The notes under the pieces: generated by a model
Told to the model about the DNA's origin: nothing
The model's input: the letters and a program-made list of their open reading frames with translations, nothing else
Database searches by the model: none
Shown: piece by piece, positions 10,839-19,614 of the stretch
Layout of the letters: every line of letters starts with the position of its first letter
How positions within the stretch are numbered: the stretch's first letter is position 1
DNA from: Aquisalinus flavus
Lineage (GTDB): Bacteria; Pseudomonadota; Alphaproteobacteria; Caulobacterales; Parvularculaceae
DNA length: 64,000 bases
Reading direction: 5' to 3'
Assembly: GCF_022559625.1 (NCBI RefSeq)
Contig: NZ_CP042288.1
Coordinates: forward strand, 1,870,155 to 1,934,154
Made by a program: the position numbers and the translations under genes

Positions 10839-10933
10839 AACCTGCCCTGATCAGCGCGTTTCGCGCCCTGATGTCTGCCCGCCCGTTGTCCTCCGCCACG
10901 CCTTGGCACGGCGCGGCGGCACGACCCGGTATT

Positions 10934-12529
10934 TTACTCTTGCCCGGCCGGTTCGGCTGCCTCGCGGCGTTCGAGGTCCGCGCGCAAGTCGACCTGATCG
11001 CGCTCGACACGCACGATCTCGACCCTGATTTCGCCTTCCGCCTCGGCGATATTCGCCAGGGCTCTCTCGATTTCGGCGTCAACCCGGGCCTTTTCCGCGT
11101 CGCTCAGACCCTCGACATTGCCAATCTCGACACGCGCTTTCTCGATGTCCATCCGGGCACTGTCGATCTCGTCACGGGCCTTGTTCACCTCGATCCGCGT
11201 GAGGGACATCTCCCGATCGGCCTGTTCGATTTGCTGCATGATCTCGGCTTTTTCTTCGGCGCTCATGTCATCCCATTCGCGCACGGTTTTGGTGCCGTCC
11301 CTGTACACGATGACCTGCCTGATGCGGCCTTCATCGTCGCCGAGATTGTTAATGGTCAGAACGTCCGACGCACTGGTGCCCACACGAACCTCATCGCCGG
11401 ACGCGGCCGGATGCACAGTGATAACCCTGTGTGGTTTAGGATCGGTGGCGGCGGTCTTTTCCTCCGCCTGATCCGCCGTCATCGTCGCCGCACCGGCACA
11501 GCCGGCAAGGGCCAGCGCCATGGCAGCGCCTCCGAGCGTCAGCCTCTCGCGCAGGCCGATGGCCTTCACGCCGCTACCTTTAAGAATTCTCGACAGTCTC
11601 ATTTTTTCGTCCTTTAGCTCTGTGGTTGAAAAGGCAGCCAGAGGGCATGGCAGTGCCCCGTGCTGGCTGGGGATACGCAGGGCATCGATGAGCGATTGCG
11701 CATAGGCCCTGCGCGTGGCGGTGCTGGCCCCCTTCAGGGCCGCAGCATCACAGGCAAGCTCGGCGGAGAGCCGCCAGTCGTCGATCAGTGATCTCACGAA
11801 CGGGCTGACCCAGAACAGGATCGCCAGCACGTTCAGCCCCATCGACCATTCCGGATCCCGGCGGGCGATATGGGCACCCTCATGGGCGATGATGCTATTC
11901 AGCCGCTCGCCATCCATTTCGTCGGTCAGACAGGACGGCAGGATGATCGCCGGCGTGAACCCGCCGCGGGCAAAGGGTGTCATCGCCTCCTGCGTGATCA
12001 GCACCGGGGCCGGACCGCGCAGCGTCGGCTCCGGCCTGGCACGGGCAATGATCGCCTCGACACGTGACCGCCCGACGGCAAGGCGCAGGCCAAGAAAGAC
12101 GACACCGCCAACATAGACCAGCGCCAGCAGCGGCGCGATGAACGGCAGGATGGTGCGGAATATCCCGGCGAAAGGCGGCAGCAGAATGAAGCCGGTCTCA
12201 CGCTCGGTGGCGGTCAGACTGACTATAGCCGGGTCGGCTGGATGCCGCAGCGAATCGGGTGCAGGCAGGGCCGTTGCCTCCCCCGCCAGCGCGGTCTCCA
12301 TCGAGAGCAATGACAGGCCATCAAGGAAAGCGGGCTTCAGCGACGGAAACAGCACCATCAGTACCAGGAATATCGGCGGCAGCACGCAGGCGATGATCGC
12401 CGCGAGCCAATAGGCCGGCCATGACAGATATGGCGCGGTATCCCGCGACAGGGTCTGGTGCAGGTCGACAGCGGCGCGGACAAGGCCGCTCCATACGAAG
12501 GCGACGAGCAGGAACAGGATGATCGCCAT
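10934..12529 (-). CDS. M56 (BlaR1-type) membrane peptidase with a C-terminal coiled coil
   Basis: A 531-residue protein with membrane segments near residues 1-20, 38-62 and 125-150, the M56 zinc motif HEGAH with SAELACDAAAL, then another membrane segment ending in a lipobox-like ALAGCAG. The C-terminal 180 residues are highly charged and helical (repeated EIDSARMDIEKARVEI-type pattern), probably a periplasmic coiled coil. It shares ALPCPxAAFSTxxLKDEKMR with the downstream M56-M23 gene, so the two arose by duplication and then acquired different C-terminal domains. Its ATG shares one base with the blaI stop (TGATG), so it is translationally coupled to the repressor it may cleave. Confidence 0.85.
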   Translation of the reverse strand: MAIILFLLVAFVWSGLVRAAVDLHQTLSRDTAPYLSWPAYWLAAIIACVLPPIFLVLMVLFPSLKPAFLDGLSLLSMETALAGEATALPAPDSLRHPADPAIVSLTATERETGFILLPPFAGIFRTILPFIAPLLALVYVGGVVFLGLRLAVGRSRVEAIIARARPEPTLRGPAPVLITQEAMTPFARGGFTPAIILPSCLTDEMDGERLNSIIAHEGAHIARRDPEWSMGLNVLAILFWVSPFVRSLIDDWRLSAELACDAAALKGASTATRRAYAQSLIDALRIPSQHGALPCPLAAFSTTELKDEKMRLSRILKGSGVKAIGLRERLTLGGAAMALALAGCAGAATMTADQAEEKTAATDPKPHRVITVHPAASGDEVRVGTSASDVLTINNLGDDEGRIRQVIVYRDGTKTVREWDDMSAEEKAEIMQQIEQADREMSLTRIEVNKARDEIDSARMDIEKARVEIGNVEGLSDAEKARVDAEIERALANIAEAEGEIRVEIVRVERDQVDLRADLERREAAEPAGQE

Positions 12530-12930
12530 CAGCGCGCCTCCCCCTCATCATCGCCCTCATCCAGCATCGCCTGCAGCTCGTTCAGTTCGTCTTCGCTGAG
12601 CAGCCTGGAATCGGTGAAGGCCGTCACCGGCAGGGCGCCGTTGATCTCCAGCACCCGCGCGGCGAAGTCCCGCGTCATCGCGGCGATGGTCGCGAGCTTT
12701 GTGACCCCGGCGGCATAGACGCGGATGCCGTGCACGTCCTGCGTTGCCAGCAGGCCCTTGTCGACCATGCGGTCGAGCGTCTTGCGGGTCGAGGAATAGG
12801 ACCAGCCAAGGTCAGCGGAGACCGCATCATGGATCTCGCGCGCACTCTGGCGGCCGGACGACCACAGCGATTTGAGGATGGCCAGTTCGCTCTGGGACGG
12901 TTTGGCGGCGGACTTATCGGCGTTTGACAT
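12529..12930 (-). CDS. BlaI/MecI/CopY family transcriptional repressor
   Basis: A 133-residue winged-helix repressor (SQSELAILKSLWSSGRQSAREIHDAV, then YSSTRKTLDRMVDKGLL), followed by a dimerisation helix region. In the Bla and Mec systems this repressor is inactivated by cleavage triggered by the M56 partner. I chose the ATG at 12930 because GGAAG lies ten bases upstream; the longer frame adds a cysteine-rich tail that reads through the operator. It overlaps the following M56 gene by one base. An inverted repeat of BlaI type lies 27 bp upstream, which predicts autorepression. Confidence 0.92.
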   Translation of the reverse strand: MSNADKSAAKPSQSELAILKSLWSSGRQSAREIHDAVSADLGWSYSSTRKTLDRMVDKGLLATQDVHGIRVYAAGVTKLATIAAMTRDFAARVLEINGALPVTAFTDSRLLSEDELNELQAMLDEGDDEGEAR

Positions 12931-12956
12931 GACGGTGACTTCCTTTGTCGCGAGTG

Positions 12957-12972
12957 TGCGACATGTGTCGCA
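12957..12972. promoter_or_regulatory. Putative BlaI-type operator
   Basis: The inverted repeat TGCGACA-tg-TGTCGCA has 7-bp perfect arms and keeps the ACA/TGT core seen in BlaI/MecI operators. It lies 27-42 bp upstream of the repressor start, in the gap shared with the divergent DUF3667 gene, so it could control both. Confidence 0.7.
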
Positions 12973-13077
12973 TCTCGTCAATCGGGATTTTTGTTAACTG
13001 GGTGTAACATGGGCGATTGGCGCGCCGCCCGGTGCGCCCAAGAGTAGGCATCTGGTTTCCAAGGGTTCCTGAGGGCG

Positions 13078-14082
13078 ATGAGTAATATCCGCAATATCTG
13101 CAGCAATTGCGGCAATTCCCTGCGCGGCAGATATTGCCATGATTGCGGCCAGCGGGCGAACGAGCCACGCCGCGCCGTCATCGGCCTCGTTCAGGACTTC
13201 TTCGTGGAAACCCTGTGGCTCGACGGGCGGCTGCTGCGATCCATCGGCCTGCTCCTGTGGAAACCAGGTCGCCTCGCCCGCTATTATCTGGATGGCAAGC
13301 GGGTGCGATACACCCCGCCCTTCCGCATGTATCTGTTCGCCAGTGTCTTCTTTTTCTTCCTGACCTTCCTGCTGATCGGATCTGCCGGCAACACCGCCAT
13401 TGATGACGAGACCATAGCCATTCGCGATTTCGTGCGCGGGATCGAGGAGGGTATCCGGGACGACAGCGACCGTCCGGCGCCCGCCGATGGGGAAAGTCCG
13501 GACGCAACACCGCCCGGCGAGGGGTCAATCGAGCCCGAAAGTGAGGGCGGTGCTTCAGGCGAGGCTTCCAGCCCCGATGGCGGATCGTCCTGGTTCGATC
13601 AGACCTGGGAAGAGATGTCCTATACCGGCCCGGCCTGGTTCGAGCCGCATGCCCGGCGGCTGCACTATGCCACCACCCGTGTCATCGACGAGCCGCGCCT
13701 CTATCTCAACTCGCTGCAGAACAATCTGCCCCGCGTCCTGCTGCTCGCCCCGCTCTTCTATGCCTCGCTGCTGGCGCTCTTCTATATCTACCGGCGCAAA
13801 TTCGTGTTCTACGACCATCTTGTCGTCAGCCTCTACATGCATGCGGCACTCTACGCCTATCTGCTGATCGCGCTCATCCTGTCGATGATCCCGCTGCTTG
13901 GCTGGCTGGTGCCGTTCCTGCTGATCTGGCCGGCCCTGCAGCCCTATGCCGTCCTGCGCCAGGCCTATGGCTCCAATTGGGTCTCCGTCGTCGGCAAGGG
14001 ATTCCTGATAACGTCGATCTACAATATCGTCGTCTTCATCCTCGTCCTCTTCGGCGTGTCCTACGCGCTGTATCAGAGCTAG
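13078..14082 (+). CDS. DUF3667 membrane protein with N-terminal zinc ribbon
   Basis: A 334-residue protein opening with a CxxC...CxxC ribbon (CSNCGNSLRGRYCHDCGQR), then the motif DGRLLRSIGLLLWKPGRLAR typical of DUF3667. One membrane segment lies near residues 80-100, a long acidic Ser/Gly/Glu loop covers about 120-165, and three or four membrane segments follow from about 220. The family function is unknown. It is divergent from the blaI unit and overlaps the end of the next, convergent gene by four bases. Confidence 0.82.
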   Translation: MSNIRNICSNCGNSLRGRYCHDCGQRANEPRRAVIGLVQDFFVETLWLDGRLLRSIGLLLWKPGRLARYYLDGKRVRYTPPFRMYLFASVFFFFLTFLLIGSAGNTAIDDETIAIRDFVRGIEEGIRDDSDRPAPADGESPDATPPGEGSIEPESEGGASGEASSPDGGSSWFDQTWEEMSYTGPAWFEPHARRLHYATTRVIDEPRLYLNSLQNNLPRVLLLAPLFYASLLALFYIYRRKFVFYDHLVVSLYMHAALYAYLLIALILSMIPLLGWLVPFLLIWPALQPYAVLRQAYGSNWVSVVGKGFLITSIYNIVVFILVLFGVSYALYQS

Positions 14083-14510
14083 TTCAGGATGATCGATTCC
14101 GTGCAGTAATAGGCGACGGCGTCCTTGTTTGCCTGCATCACGACCTTCGTGCGCGCCTTGACCATTGCCTTCGTCTCGAAGGCCAGCTTGAACAGGTCGT
14201 AGAGCGTCGTCTCCCTGAAATCGAGGGTGACATTGGTATAGTCATCATTGCAGATATAGATATTGCGGGTCTGGCCGCCGCCCTCGTCGATCCCGAGCGC
14301 GACGATGCTGCCGGTGAAATAGAACAGATCCTGCACCTGCCCCTCGATCACGACATTCTGCGGCTGGCCGGGCTTTGGCTGGGCCAGTTGCAATTGCGGC
14401 GATGGCGTTACCGGTTGCTGGCTCAACATACGGACGGGCTTCGTATCCTGCGCGAACGCCGTGCCGAAAAGGACGATGAAGGCACCGGCGGCAATGATGA
14501 AATGTCTCAT
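14079..14510 (-). CDS. Small exported protein of unknown function
   Basis: A 143-residue protein with a signal peptide (MRHFIIAAGAFIVLFGTAFA, cleavage probably after AFA). The mature part holds a Pro/Gln-rich stretch and two cysteines (ICNDD and YYCTES) that may pair. I recognise no family. It has a good ribosome-binding site (GGAGAGAGAC before the ATG). Its stop overlaps that of the convergent DUF3667 gene by four bases, and it has no cotranscribed partner. Confidence 0.65.
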   Translation of the reverse strand: MRHFIIAAGAFIVLFGTAFAQDTKPVRMLSQQPVTPSPQLQLAQPKPGQPQNVVIEGQVQDLFYFTGSIVALGIDEGGGQTRNIYICNDDYTNVTLDFRETTLYDLFKLAFETKAMVKARTKVVMQANKDAVAYYCTESIILN

Positions 14511-14653
14511 GTCTCTCTCCTTTGTGGCCAGAGACTAGCACGGGACGGCGCGCCCTCACACTTGCTGATGACAGCTGTAGAATCCCTCACTTGACATTAT
14601 CTCGCGGGAAGGCCAAGCCACGCGCTCGAAATCTCTAAAACTGGAAGTTGATG

Positions 14654-15679
14654 ATGGCTTACAATGTAGCAGTGGTTGGCGCGACCGGTAATGTCGGCCA
14701 GGAAATGTTGTCAATCCTCGAAGAGCGGATGTTCCCGGTCAAGGACGTCTACGCGATTGCCTCACGCTCGTCGCTCGGCCGCGAGGTTTCCTATGGCGAC
14801 CGCACGCTGAAATGCCTCGACCTCGAACAGTTCGACTTCTCCAGGGTCGACATCGCGCTGTTCGCCGCCGGCGGGTCCGTCTCCGCTGAATGGGCACCAA
14901 AGGCCGCCAGGGCCGGCGCCATCGTCATCGACAACTCGTCCCACTTCCGCATGGACCCGGACGTGCCGCTGATCGTGCCGGAGGTGAACCCGGACGCCGT
15001 TGCGGGCTATGCGAAGAAAAACATCATCGCCAACCCGAACTGTTCCACCGCCCAGCTGGTCGTCGCGCTAAAGCCGCTGCATGACCGTGCGAAGATCAAG
15101 CGTGTCGTCATCTCCACCTACCAATCCGTTTCCGGCGCCGGCAAGGAAGCGATGGACGAGCTGTGGACCCAGACCAAGGGCATCTATGTCGGCGACTCGC
15201 CGACGCCCTCGGCCTTTACCAAACAGATCGCCTTCAACGTGATCCCGCATATCGACGTGTTCATGGATGATGGGTACACGAAGGAAGAGTGGAAGCTGGT
15301 CGCCGAAACCAAGAAGATACTCGACCCCAAGATCAAGCTGACCGCGACCGCCGTGCGCGTGCCGGTCTTTGTCGGCCATTCCGAAGCCGTGACGATCGAG
15401 TTCGAACGTCCCATCTCCGACCACGAGGCACGCGACCTGCTGCGCGAATCCCCAGGCCTGATGGTCGTCGACAAGCGCGAGGACGAGGGCTACATCACGC
15501 CGGTCGAATGCGTCGGGGATTTCGCCACCTATGTGTCGCGCATCCGCACCGACCCGACGGTCGATAACGGCCTGGTCCTGTGGATCGTCTCCGACAATCT
15601 GCGCAAGGGCGCGGCCCTGAACGCGGTACAGATCGCCGAGCTTCTGCTCAACAAGGGCCACCTGAAAACCCGCAGCTGA
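14654..15679 (+). CDS. asd: Aspartate-semialdehyde dehydrogenase
   Basis: A 341-residue NADP-dependent enzyme making L-aspartate 4-semialdehyde from aspartyl phosphate for lysine/diaminopimelate, threonine and methionine synthesis. It has the N-terminal nucleotide motif VVGATGNVGQEML, catalytic cysteine C130 in NPNCSTAQ and a GHSEAVTIEF histidine motif. Three start codons are clustered (TTG 14648, ATG 14651, ATG 14654); I chose 14654 because GGAAG at 14643-14647 is then six bases away. It stands alone on the plus strand. Confidence 0.96.
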   Translation: MAYNVAVVGATGNVGQEMLSILEERMFPVKDVYAIASRSSLGREVSYGDRTLKCLDLEQFDFSRVDIALFAAGGSVSAEWAPKAARAGAIVIDNSSHFRMDPDVPLIVPEVNPDAVAGYAKKNIIANPNCSTAQLVVALKPLHDRAKIKRVVISTYQSVSGAGKEAMDELWTQTKGIYVGDSPTPSAFTKQIAFNVIPHIDVFMDDGYTKEEWKLVAETKKILDPKIKLTATAVRVPVFVGHSEAVTIEFERPISDHEARDLLRESPGLMVVDKREDEGYITPVECVGDFATYVSRIRTDPTVDNGLVLWIVSDNLRKGAALNAVQIAELLLNKGHLKTRS

Positions 15680-15706
15680 TCGCTCCTGTCCTGAAACAGG
15701 CAAAAG

Positions 15707-15724
15707 CCCGGCCATTGCGCCGGG
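15707..15724 (+). terminator. Weak hairpin after asd
   Basis: CCCGGC-cattgc-GCCGGG lies 28 bases after the asd stop and close to the end of the convergent peptidase gene. The stem is only 6 bp and there is no clear T run, so it is at best a weak terminator. Confidence 0.35.
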
Positions 15725-15730
15725 ACCCTG

Positions 15731-16795
15731 TTACGCCCGTGCGGGCTGGGCACTATCCGCGATCAACTCGTGTACAAATTTCAGCTTGGCTGTAATGCTC
15801 GGTGTCAGGACGAAAGGATAGAGATCGCGCTGGCCCATCGACTTGTTCAGCGTGTTGAGCGCCGTCGTCAGCGGCACCCAGCCCTCCAGCATGGCCTCGA
15901 AACTGCTGGCCATGCGGGTATAGTCGATCGCCATGCGGTTGGCGCCCTTCCGCCCGGCCCGCGGCTCGATCTTCACGCCGAAATACTCCGCTGTCTCCAG
16001 CGTATCGACGATGTGCATGTAGTGGGCCCAGGTCTCGGCAAAATCCTCCCAGGGATGGGACGTCGCATAAGCGCTGATGAAATTGCGCTGCCAGCCCGGC
16101 GCCGGGCCGTTCTGATAGTGCTGTTGCAGGGCTGACGAGTAATCGATCGTCTCGTCGCCGAACATCCGGCGATAGCGCTCGTGCCAGGGGCCGCCGGCGA
16201 CCAGCATGTCCCAGTAATAGTGTCCGATCTCGTGACGGAAATGTCCGAGTACGGTGCGATAGGGCTCGTGCAGGTTCTTGCGGTTCACTTCGCGCTTGGC
16301 ATCGTCCGCCTCGTCGAGGTTCAGCGTGATCAGCCCGCTCTCATGGCCAGTGATGACGCCGTCCGGTTCTGCCTGCGGCGACAGAAAATCGAAGGCTATG
16401 CCGCCCTTGGGGTCCTCGGTCTTGCTCGGCACGCTCAGGCCGAGGCGCAGCAGGCCATAAACGAGCCGGTGCTTGGCGCTTTCGAATTTCTGCCACAGGG
16501 CGCGGTTTTCCGGCGGCCCCAGATCGGGGATCGTCCGGTTCAGCCGGCAGGCGATGCAATAGTCCTCGCCGCTGCTATCCGGCACCAGCCAGTTGCAGAC
16601 CCGTTCCTGCGCATTGCGGCAGAAGCGGACCTTGCCGCGCCAGTTGCCGACAGGCTTCCACCCATCGCCGGTTTCCTTCAGCGTGACAAGGCTCAGCGTT
16701 TCGGAGTTGAAGCCGAGCCGGTGACCGCATTTCTCGCAGGTGACATTCTCGAAATAGAGAAGCTGCCCGCAATTCTGGCATTCGAAGAGTTTCAT
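15731..16795 (-). CDS. Zinc-ribbon metallopeptidase-like protein (peptidase Mx type)
   Basis: A 354-residue protein with an N-terminal zinc ribbon of two CxxC pairs (FECQNCGQLL, VTCEKCGHR) and two more cysteine pairs near residues 60 and 78. The zinc-protease motif HEIGHYYWDML lies near residue 200, with a following acidic helix (WEDFAETWAHYMHI) that could supply the third ligand. It matches the group of putative zinc-binding metallopeptidases with N-terminal ribbons; substrates are unknown. A good AGGAGC lies before the ATG. The small basic protein gene lies just upstream on the same strand. Confidence 0.78.
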   Translation of the reverse strand: MKLFECQNCGQLLYFENVTCEKCGHRLGFNSETLSLVTLKETGDGWKPVGNWRGKVRFCRNAQERVCNWLVPDSSGEDYCIACRLNRTIPDLGPPENRALWQKFESAKHRLVYGLLRLGLSVPSKTEDPKGGIAFDFLSPQAEPDGVITGHESGLITLNLDEADDAKREVNRKNLHEPYRTVLGHFRHEIGHYYWDMLVAGGPWHERYRRMFGDETIDYSSALQQHYQNGPAPGWQRNFISAYATSHPWEDFAETWAHYMHIVDTLETAEYFGVKIEPRAGRKGANRMAIDYTRMASSFEAMLEGWVPLTTALNTLNKSMGQRDLYPFVLTPSITAKLKFVHELIADSAQPARA

Positions 16796-16844
16796 GGGTG
16801 CTCCTGTTCAAGCCCGATGCAGAACACCCGGGAAATAAAGGCGT

Positions 16845-16988
16845 TCAGTGCTTGGCAGGCTTGCCTGGTTTCGAAACCGGCGTGCGGAACGCATCGCTGA
16901 CGGCGGATGGGGCCCCGCCTGCCTTCTTGTCTTTGTTTTGCTTGGGTTTCTTGAGTTCGCGATTACTGCGTTGTTGACCTTTGGCCAT
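16845..16988 (-). CDS. Small basic protein (about 47 residues)
   Basis: A short frame starting MAKGQQRSNRELKKPKQNK that is very rich in Lys, Arg, Gln and Pro and ends KPGKPAKH. Small proteins with an MAKGQQRSNRE-like start are common in Alphaproteobacteria as hypothetical proteins. AAGGA lies seven bases before the chosen ATG; the adjacent ATG at 16991 is also possible. It is probably cotranscribed with the downstream metallopeptidase. A nucleic-acid or ribosome association is only a guess from the charge. Confidence 0.6.
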   Translation of the reverse strand: MAKGQQRSNRELKKPKQNKDKKAGGAPSAVSDAFRTPVSKPGKPAKH

Positions 16989-17249
16989 CATGTAGTCCTT
17001 CGAAAATATATCCCGGTACGCCCGGGCCCGTTTTGAAATAGAGTAGAGAATATCCTGACCGGCACGTGAAGGTCATTCGCCTTGCGCGTGTCAGACGTCT
17101 CGATCATGGGCCTCTTGGCCGGATATAACAAGCGTCATGGCGTGCCCGCAAAACAATCCTCTTTTCACCGCCACGCAAAGGCGCTAGATACCCGCCGCTC
17201 ACCGGAGTTCGGCATAGCGCCGCGCAGGGCGGAGCCTTACCGGACCCTT

Positions 17250-17636
17250 ATGACACCCGAGATCGATTGCACGCGTTGCGGCGCCTGTTGCTTCTCGTCC
17301 AACCCCCATTATGTCCAGATCCTGCCGCAGGATGCCGGGCGGGAGATCTCGCCGCTCACCGTGCACGAGGCCAATGGGCGCCAGTATCTCAACATGGATA
17401 TCAGGTGCGGCCACTGCGCCCTCCTGACCCTGACGGTCGACGGACGGCTTGCCTGTGGTGATTATGATAACCGGCCCGAAGCCTGCCGCGCGTTTCGCGC
17501 CGGCTCGTTCGAATGCCAGATGGCGAGGAAACATCGCGGTCACCTGGCGGCAGCGAAGATGGCCACCGCCTTCACCGTGGTGCCGGAAGAGGCTCCCGGT
17601 GCGGCGATCATCACCGCCGACCCGGCCCGGCAATAG
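17250..17636 (+). CDS. YkgJ-type cysteine-cluster protein
   Basis: A 128-residue protein with CTRCGACC near the start, then CGHC, CGDYDNRPEAC and a late Cys; this set is typical of the YkgJ/CxxCxxCC family of putative metal (zinc or iron) binding proteins of unknown function. I start at the ATG at 17250, just before the conserved region; the 56 residues upstream in the same frame are low-complexity and look non-coding. It is convergent with the NAGS/K gene and leaves a 22-bp gap. Confidence 0.75.
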   Translation: MTPEIDCTRCGACCFSSNPHYVQILPQDAGREISPLTVHEANGRQYLNMDIRCGHCALLTLTVDGRLACGDYDNRPEACRAFRAGSFECQMARKHRGHLAAAKMATAFTVVPEEAPGAAIITADPARQ

Positions 17637-17658
17637 ACGAGCCGTTCAATAGGGGTGC

Positions 17659-18978
17659 CTATTTGAAGCTTTCCGGCAGGGCGGTAATCGCCTCGACTTC
17701 CCCGGCGATGGTGGCGAGATCGACATTGCCCTTCCAGAACATCGTCCAGCGACCGCGCTTGATCGCGCCATCTGAATTGACGCGATAGAACTCATTGAAC
17801 GGATTTTCCGTCCGTGAGCGGAGGAAAAAAACCGGCACGTCAGCGCATAGCTGCTGCCAGACCGCCTTGGCGAGACCCTCGCCCCGCGCGCTTTCGGCGA
17901 CGGCGAACTTGTCGAGATAGGGATAGGACAGCCCCGCAGGCTTCGTCACCAGGGCCGCGGCCCGATAGGTCTCCGACACGACGGCCCGATCGATATCTGT
18001 CGCGCCCCACCAGTCGGCCTTCAGCGTCCGGCCGAATCCTTCCTCGATCAGGGCACAGATCCGCGTGCCCTCCAGGCGATCCTTGCCGTGATGGAGGTGG
18101 ATCGCCTCGCCCTGGCGGATATAGGTGCCCGACCCGCCATGGGTGAACAACTCCTTGATCAGCTCGCCGGGCCGGGTGATGGAGATCGAGCTTTCCAGCG
18201 GCAGGTCATCGAGCAGCTGCTTGATTTCCTTGAGCTTCAGCCGCATGCCGGAATGCACCCAGGGCTCGCTCATCAAGCGCTCGTAATCCGCGGTCAGATT
18301 GATCGTGTCGATGACCTTGCCCTCTTCGTCGAGAAGGCCGCCGACACCGGACAGGAACACGATCTTCATCGGCTGCAGCGCATGAACGAGGGCCGCGACC
18401 ACCGCATCGCCATTGATGTTGACGATCTGCCCGCCCGGCGCGACGCCCAGGCAGGTCAGGATCGGCATCGCGCCGGAGGAGATGACCGAGCGGATCAGAT
18501 TCTGCTGGATACCCCGGGCGCGGCCGACAAAGCCGTATTTGTCCCGGTCGAGATAGTCCGCCTCGATCACGCCGGAATTGAGCGTGTGCGCCTCGACGCC
18601 CTGGGCCCGCACCGCCTCGACCAGTTTCAGGTTCTGGTCGAGGAAAACCTTGCGCGCGACATCGAGAACGTCAGGGCTCGTTACCCGCAACCCGTCGATC
18701 TTGTCGGAGGTCACGCCGCGCGCTTCCAGTGCCTTGTCGAGTTGCGGCCCGCCGCCATGGATCACGACCGGCGTCAGCCCGACCTGATGCAGGAAGGCAA
18801 GCGCCGAGGCGGTTGCTTCCAGCTCTTCCTCGATGATCGCCCCGCCGATCTTGATCACGGCAAACCGGTCCGCCTCGACGGTCGAGAAGCGCTGCAGATA
18901 GGTGCGCACTTCCTTGGAGCCGCTCATGGACGAGAGAAGCTGGACGATCGCGCTGCGGATATCGGTCTGTTTGGTCAT
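17659..18978 (-). CDS. argB: Bifunctional N-acetylglutamate synthase/kinase (NAGS/K)
   Basis: A 439-residue fusion. Residues 1-285 form an amino-acid-kinase domain (KIGGAIIEEE, VVIHGGGPQLDKAL, NINGDAVVAALVHAL) phosphorylating N-acetylglutamate. Residues about 290-439 form a GNAT-type domain (SYPYLDKFAVAESARGEGLAKAVW) that acetylates glutamate. This vertebrate-like arrangement is known from Maricaulis and Xanthomonas. A stand-alone bacterial ArgB is about 300 residues, so the length supports the fusion. The AOTCase gene lies upstream on the same strand with one small gene between, placing both in the acetylated arginine route. Arginine feedback on this enzyme class is known; no attenuator is seen. 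Confidence 0.93.
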   Translation of the reverse strand: MTKQTDIRSAIVQLLSSMSGSKEVRTYLQRFSTVEADRFAVIKIGGAIIEEELEATASALAFLHQVGLTPVVIHGGGPQLDKALEARGVTSDKIDGLRVTSPDVLDVARKVFLDQNLKLVEAVRAQGVEAHTLNSGVIEADYLDRDKYGFVGRARGIQQNLIRSVISSGAMPILTCLGVAPGGQIVNINGDAVVAALVHALQPMKIVFLSGVGGLLDEEGKVIDTINLTADYERLMSEPWVHSGMRLKLKEIKQLLDDLPLESSISITRPGELIKELFTHGGSGTYIRQGEAIHLHHGKDRLEGTRICALIEEGFGRTLKADWWGATDIDRAVVSETYRAAALVTKPAGLSYPYLDKFAVAESARGEGLAKAVWQQLCADVPVFFLRSRTENPFNEFYRVNSDGAIKRGRWTMFWKGNVDLATIAGEVEAITALPESFK

Positions 18979-19144
18979 GATCTTCGACTTGATCCCCTAC
19001 CCGGTACGGGCCCCTGAACGGCTTCTGTACGGCCCATGAATGGCCGGACTTTTCGTTAAACGGGGTGTATCCGGCAATGCCGGAGGCCGCAATAGTGGAA
19101 TCAAATGTCAGGGAAATGCCCGGCTGTGGCAGATATCGCCGCAC

Positions 19145-19513
19145 CTAGACATCGTCGATCAGCGGCTCGAACTCATACTCCCGGGCGGGGCATTCGCGCG
19201 TCCCGAGCGCGGTGACCACGGCGCGCAATTCCTGCTTGGTCGCGGTATAGCGCTTCTGCGCCTCGACCTGTTCGAAGAACATCTTGCGCTCCTCGGCCAG
19301 TTCCTCTTCGGTTACCGGGCGCTGATCGCTGCCGTCGGTCGCCTTGCCGGAACGCGAGGCGATGAACTCCGCCGCCAGCCGGTCGGAAATCTCGTCATAG
19401 ATCTCGCACAGCTCATACAGCTCCATGTCCTCGTATTTCCGCTCCGGCGCGACCGGGTCGGCACCGGCTGACGGGTCAGCCATGACGAAAAGCAGGAAAG
19501 CGGCAAGGACCAT
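19145..19513 (-). CDS. Small exported protein of unknown function
   Basis: A 122-residue protein with a short signal peptide (VLAAFLLFVMADPSAGA) and an acidic helical mature part (YEDMELYELCEIYDEISDRLAAEF). It has two cysteines and no recognised domain. It lies between the two arginine genes on the same strand, about 100 bp after the carbamoyltransferase gene and 166 bp before the NAGS/K gene, so it might be cotranscribed; nothing ties it to arginine metabolism. Confidence 0.6.
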   Translation of the reverse strand: MVLAAFLLFVMADPSAGADPVAPERKYEDMELYELCEIYDEISDRLAAEFIASRSGKATDGSDQRPVTEEELAEERKMFFEQVEAQKRYTATKQELRAVVTALGTRECPAREYEFEPLIDDV

Positions 19514-19614
19514 CTGACGGTATTCTCCCCGAATATCGGTAAGGGATCAGGAAAGGATCGGCCCCCAGCTTCACACTCGCCAGCGCAAAGTGCAAGCGGC
19601 AGCTGACACCAGCC

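Noticed and set aside
12930..12981. Longer BlaI start at 12981
   Set aside because: It would translate through the operator and add a non-family cysteine-rich tail; the ATG at 12930 has the proper ribosome-binding site.
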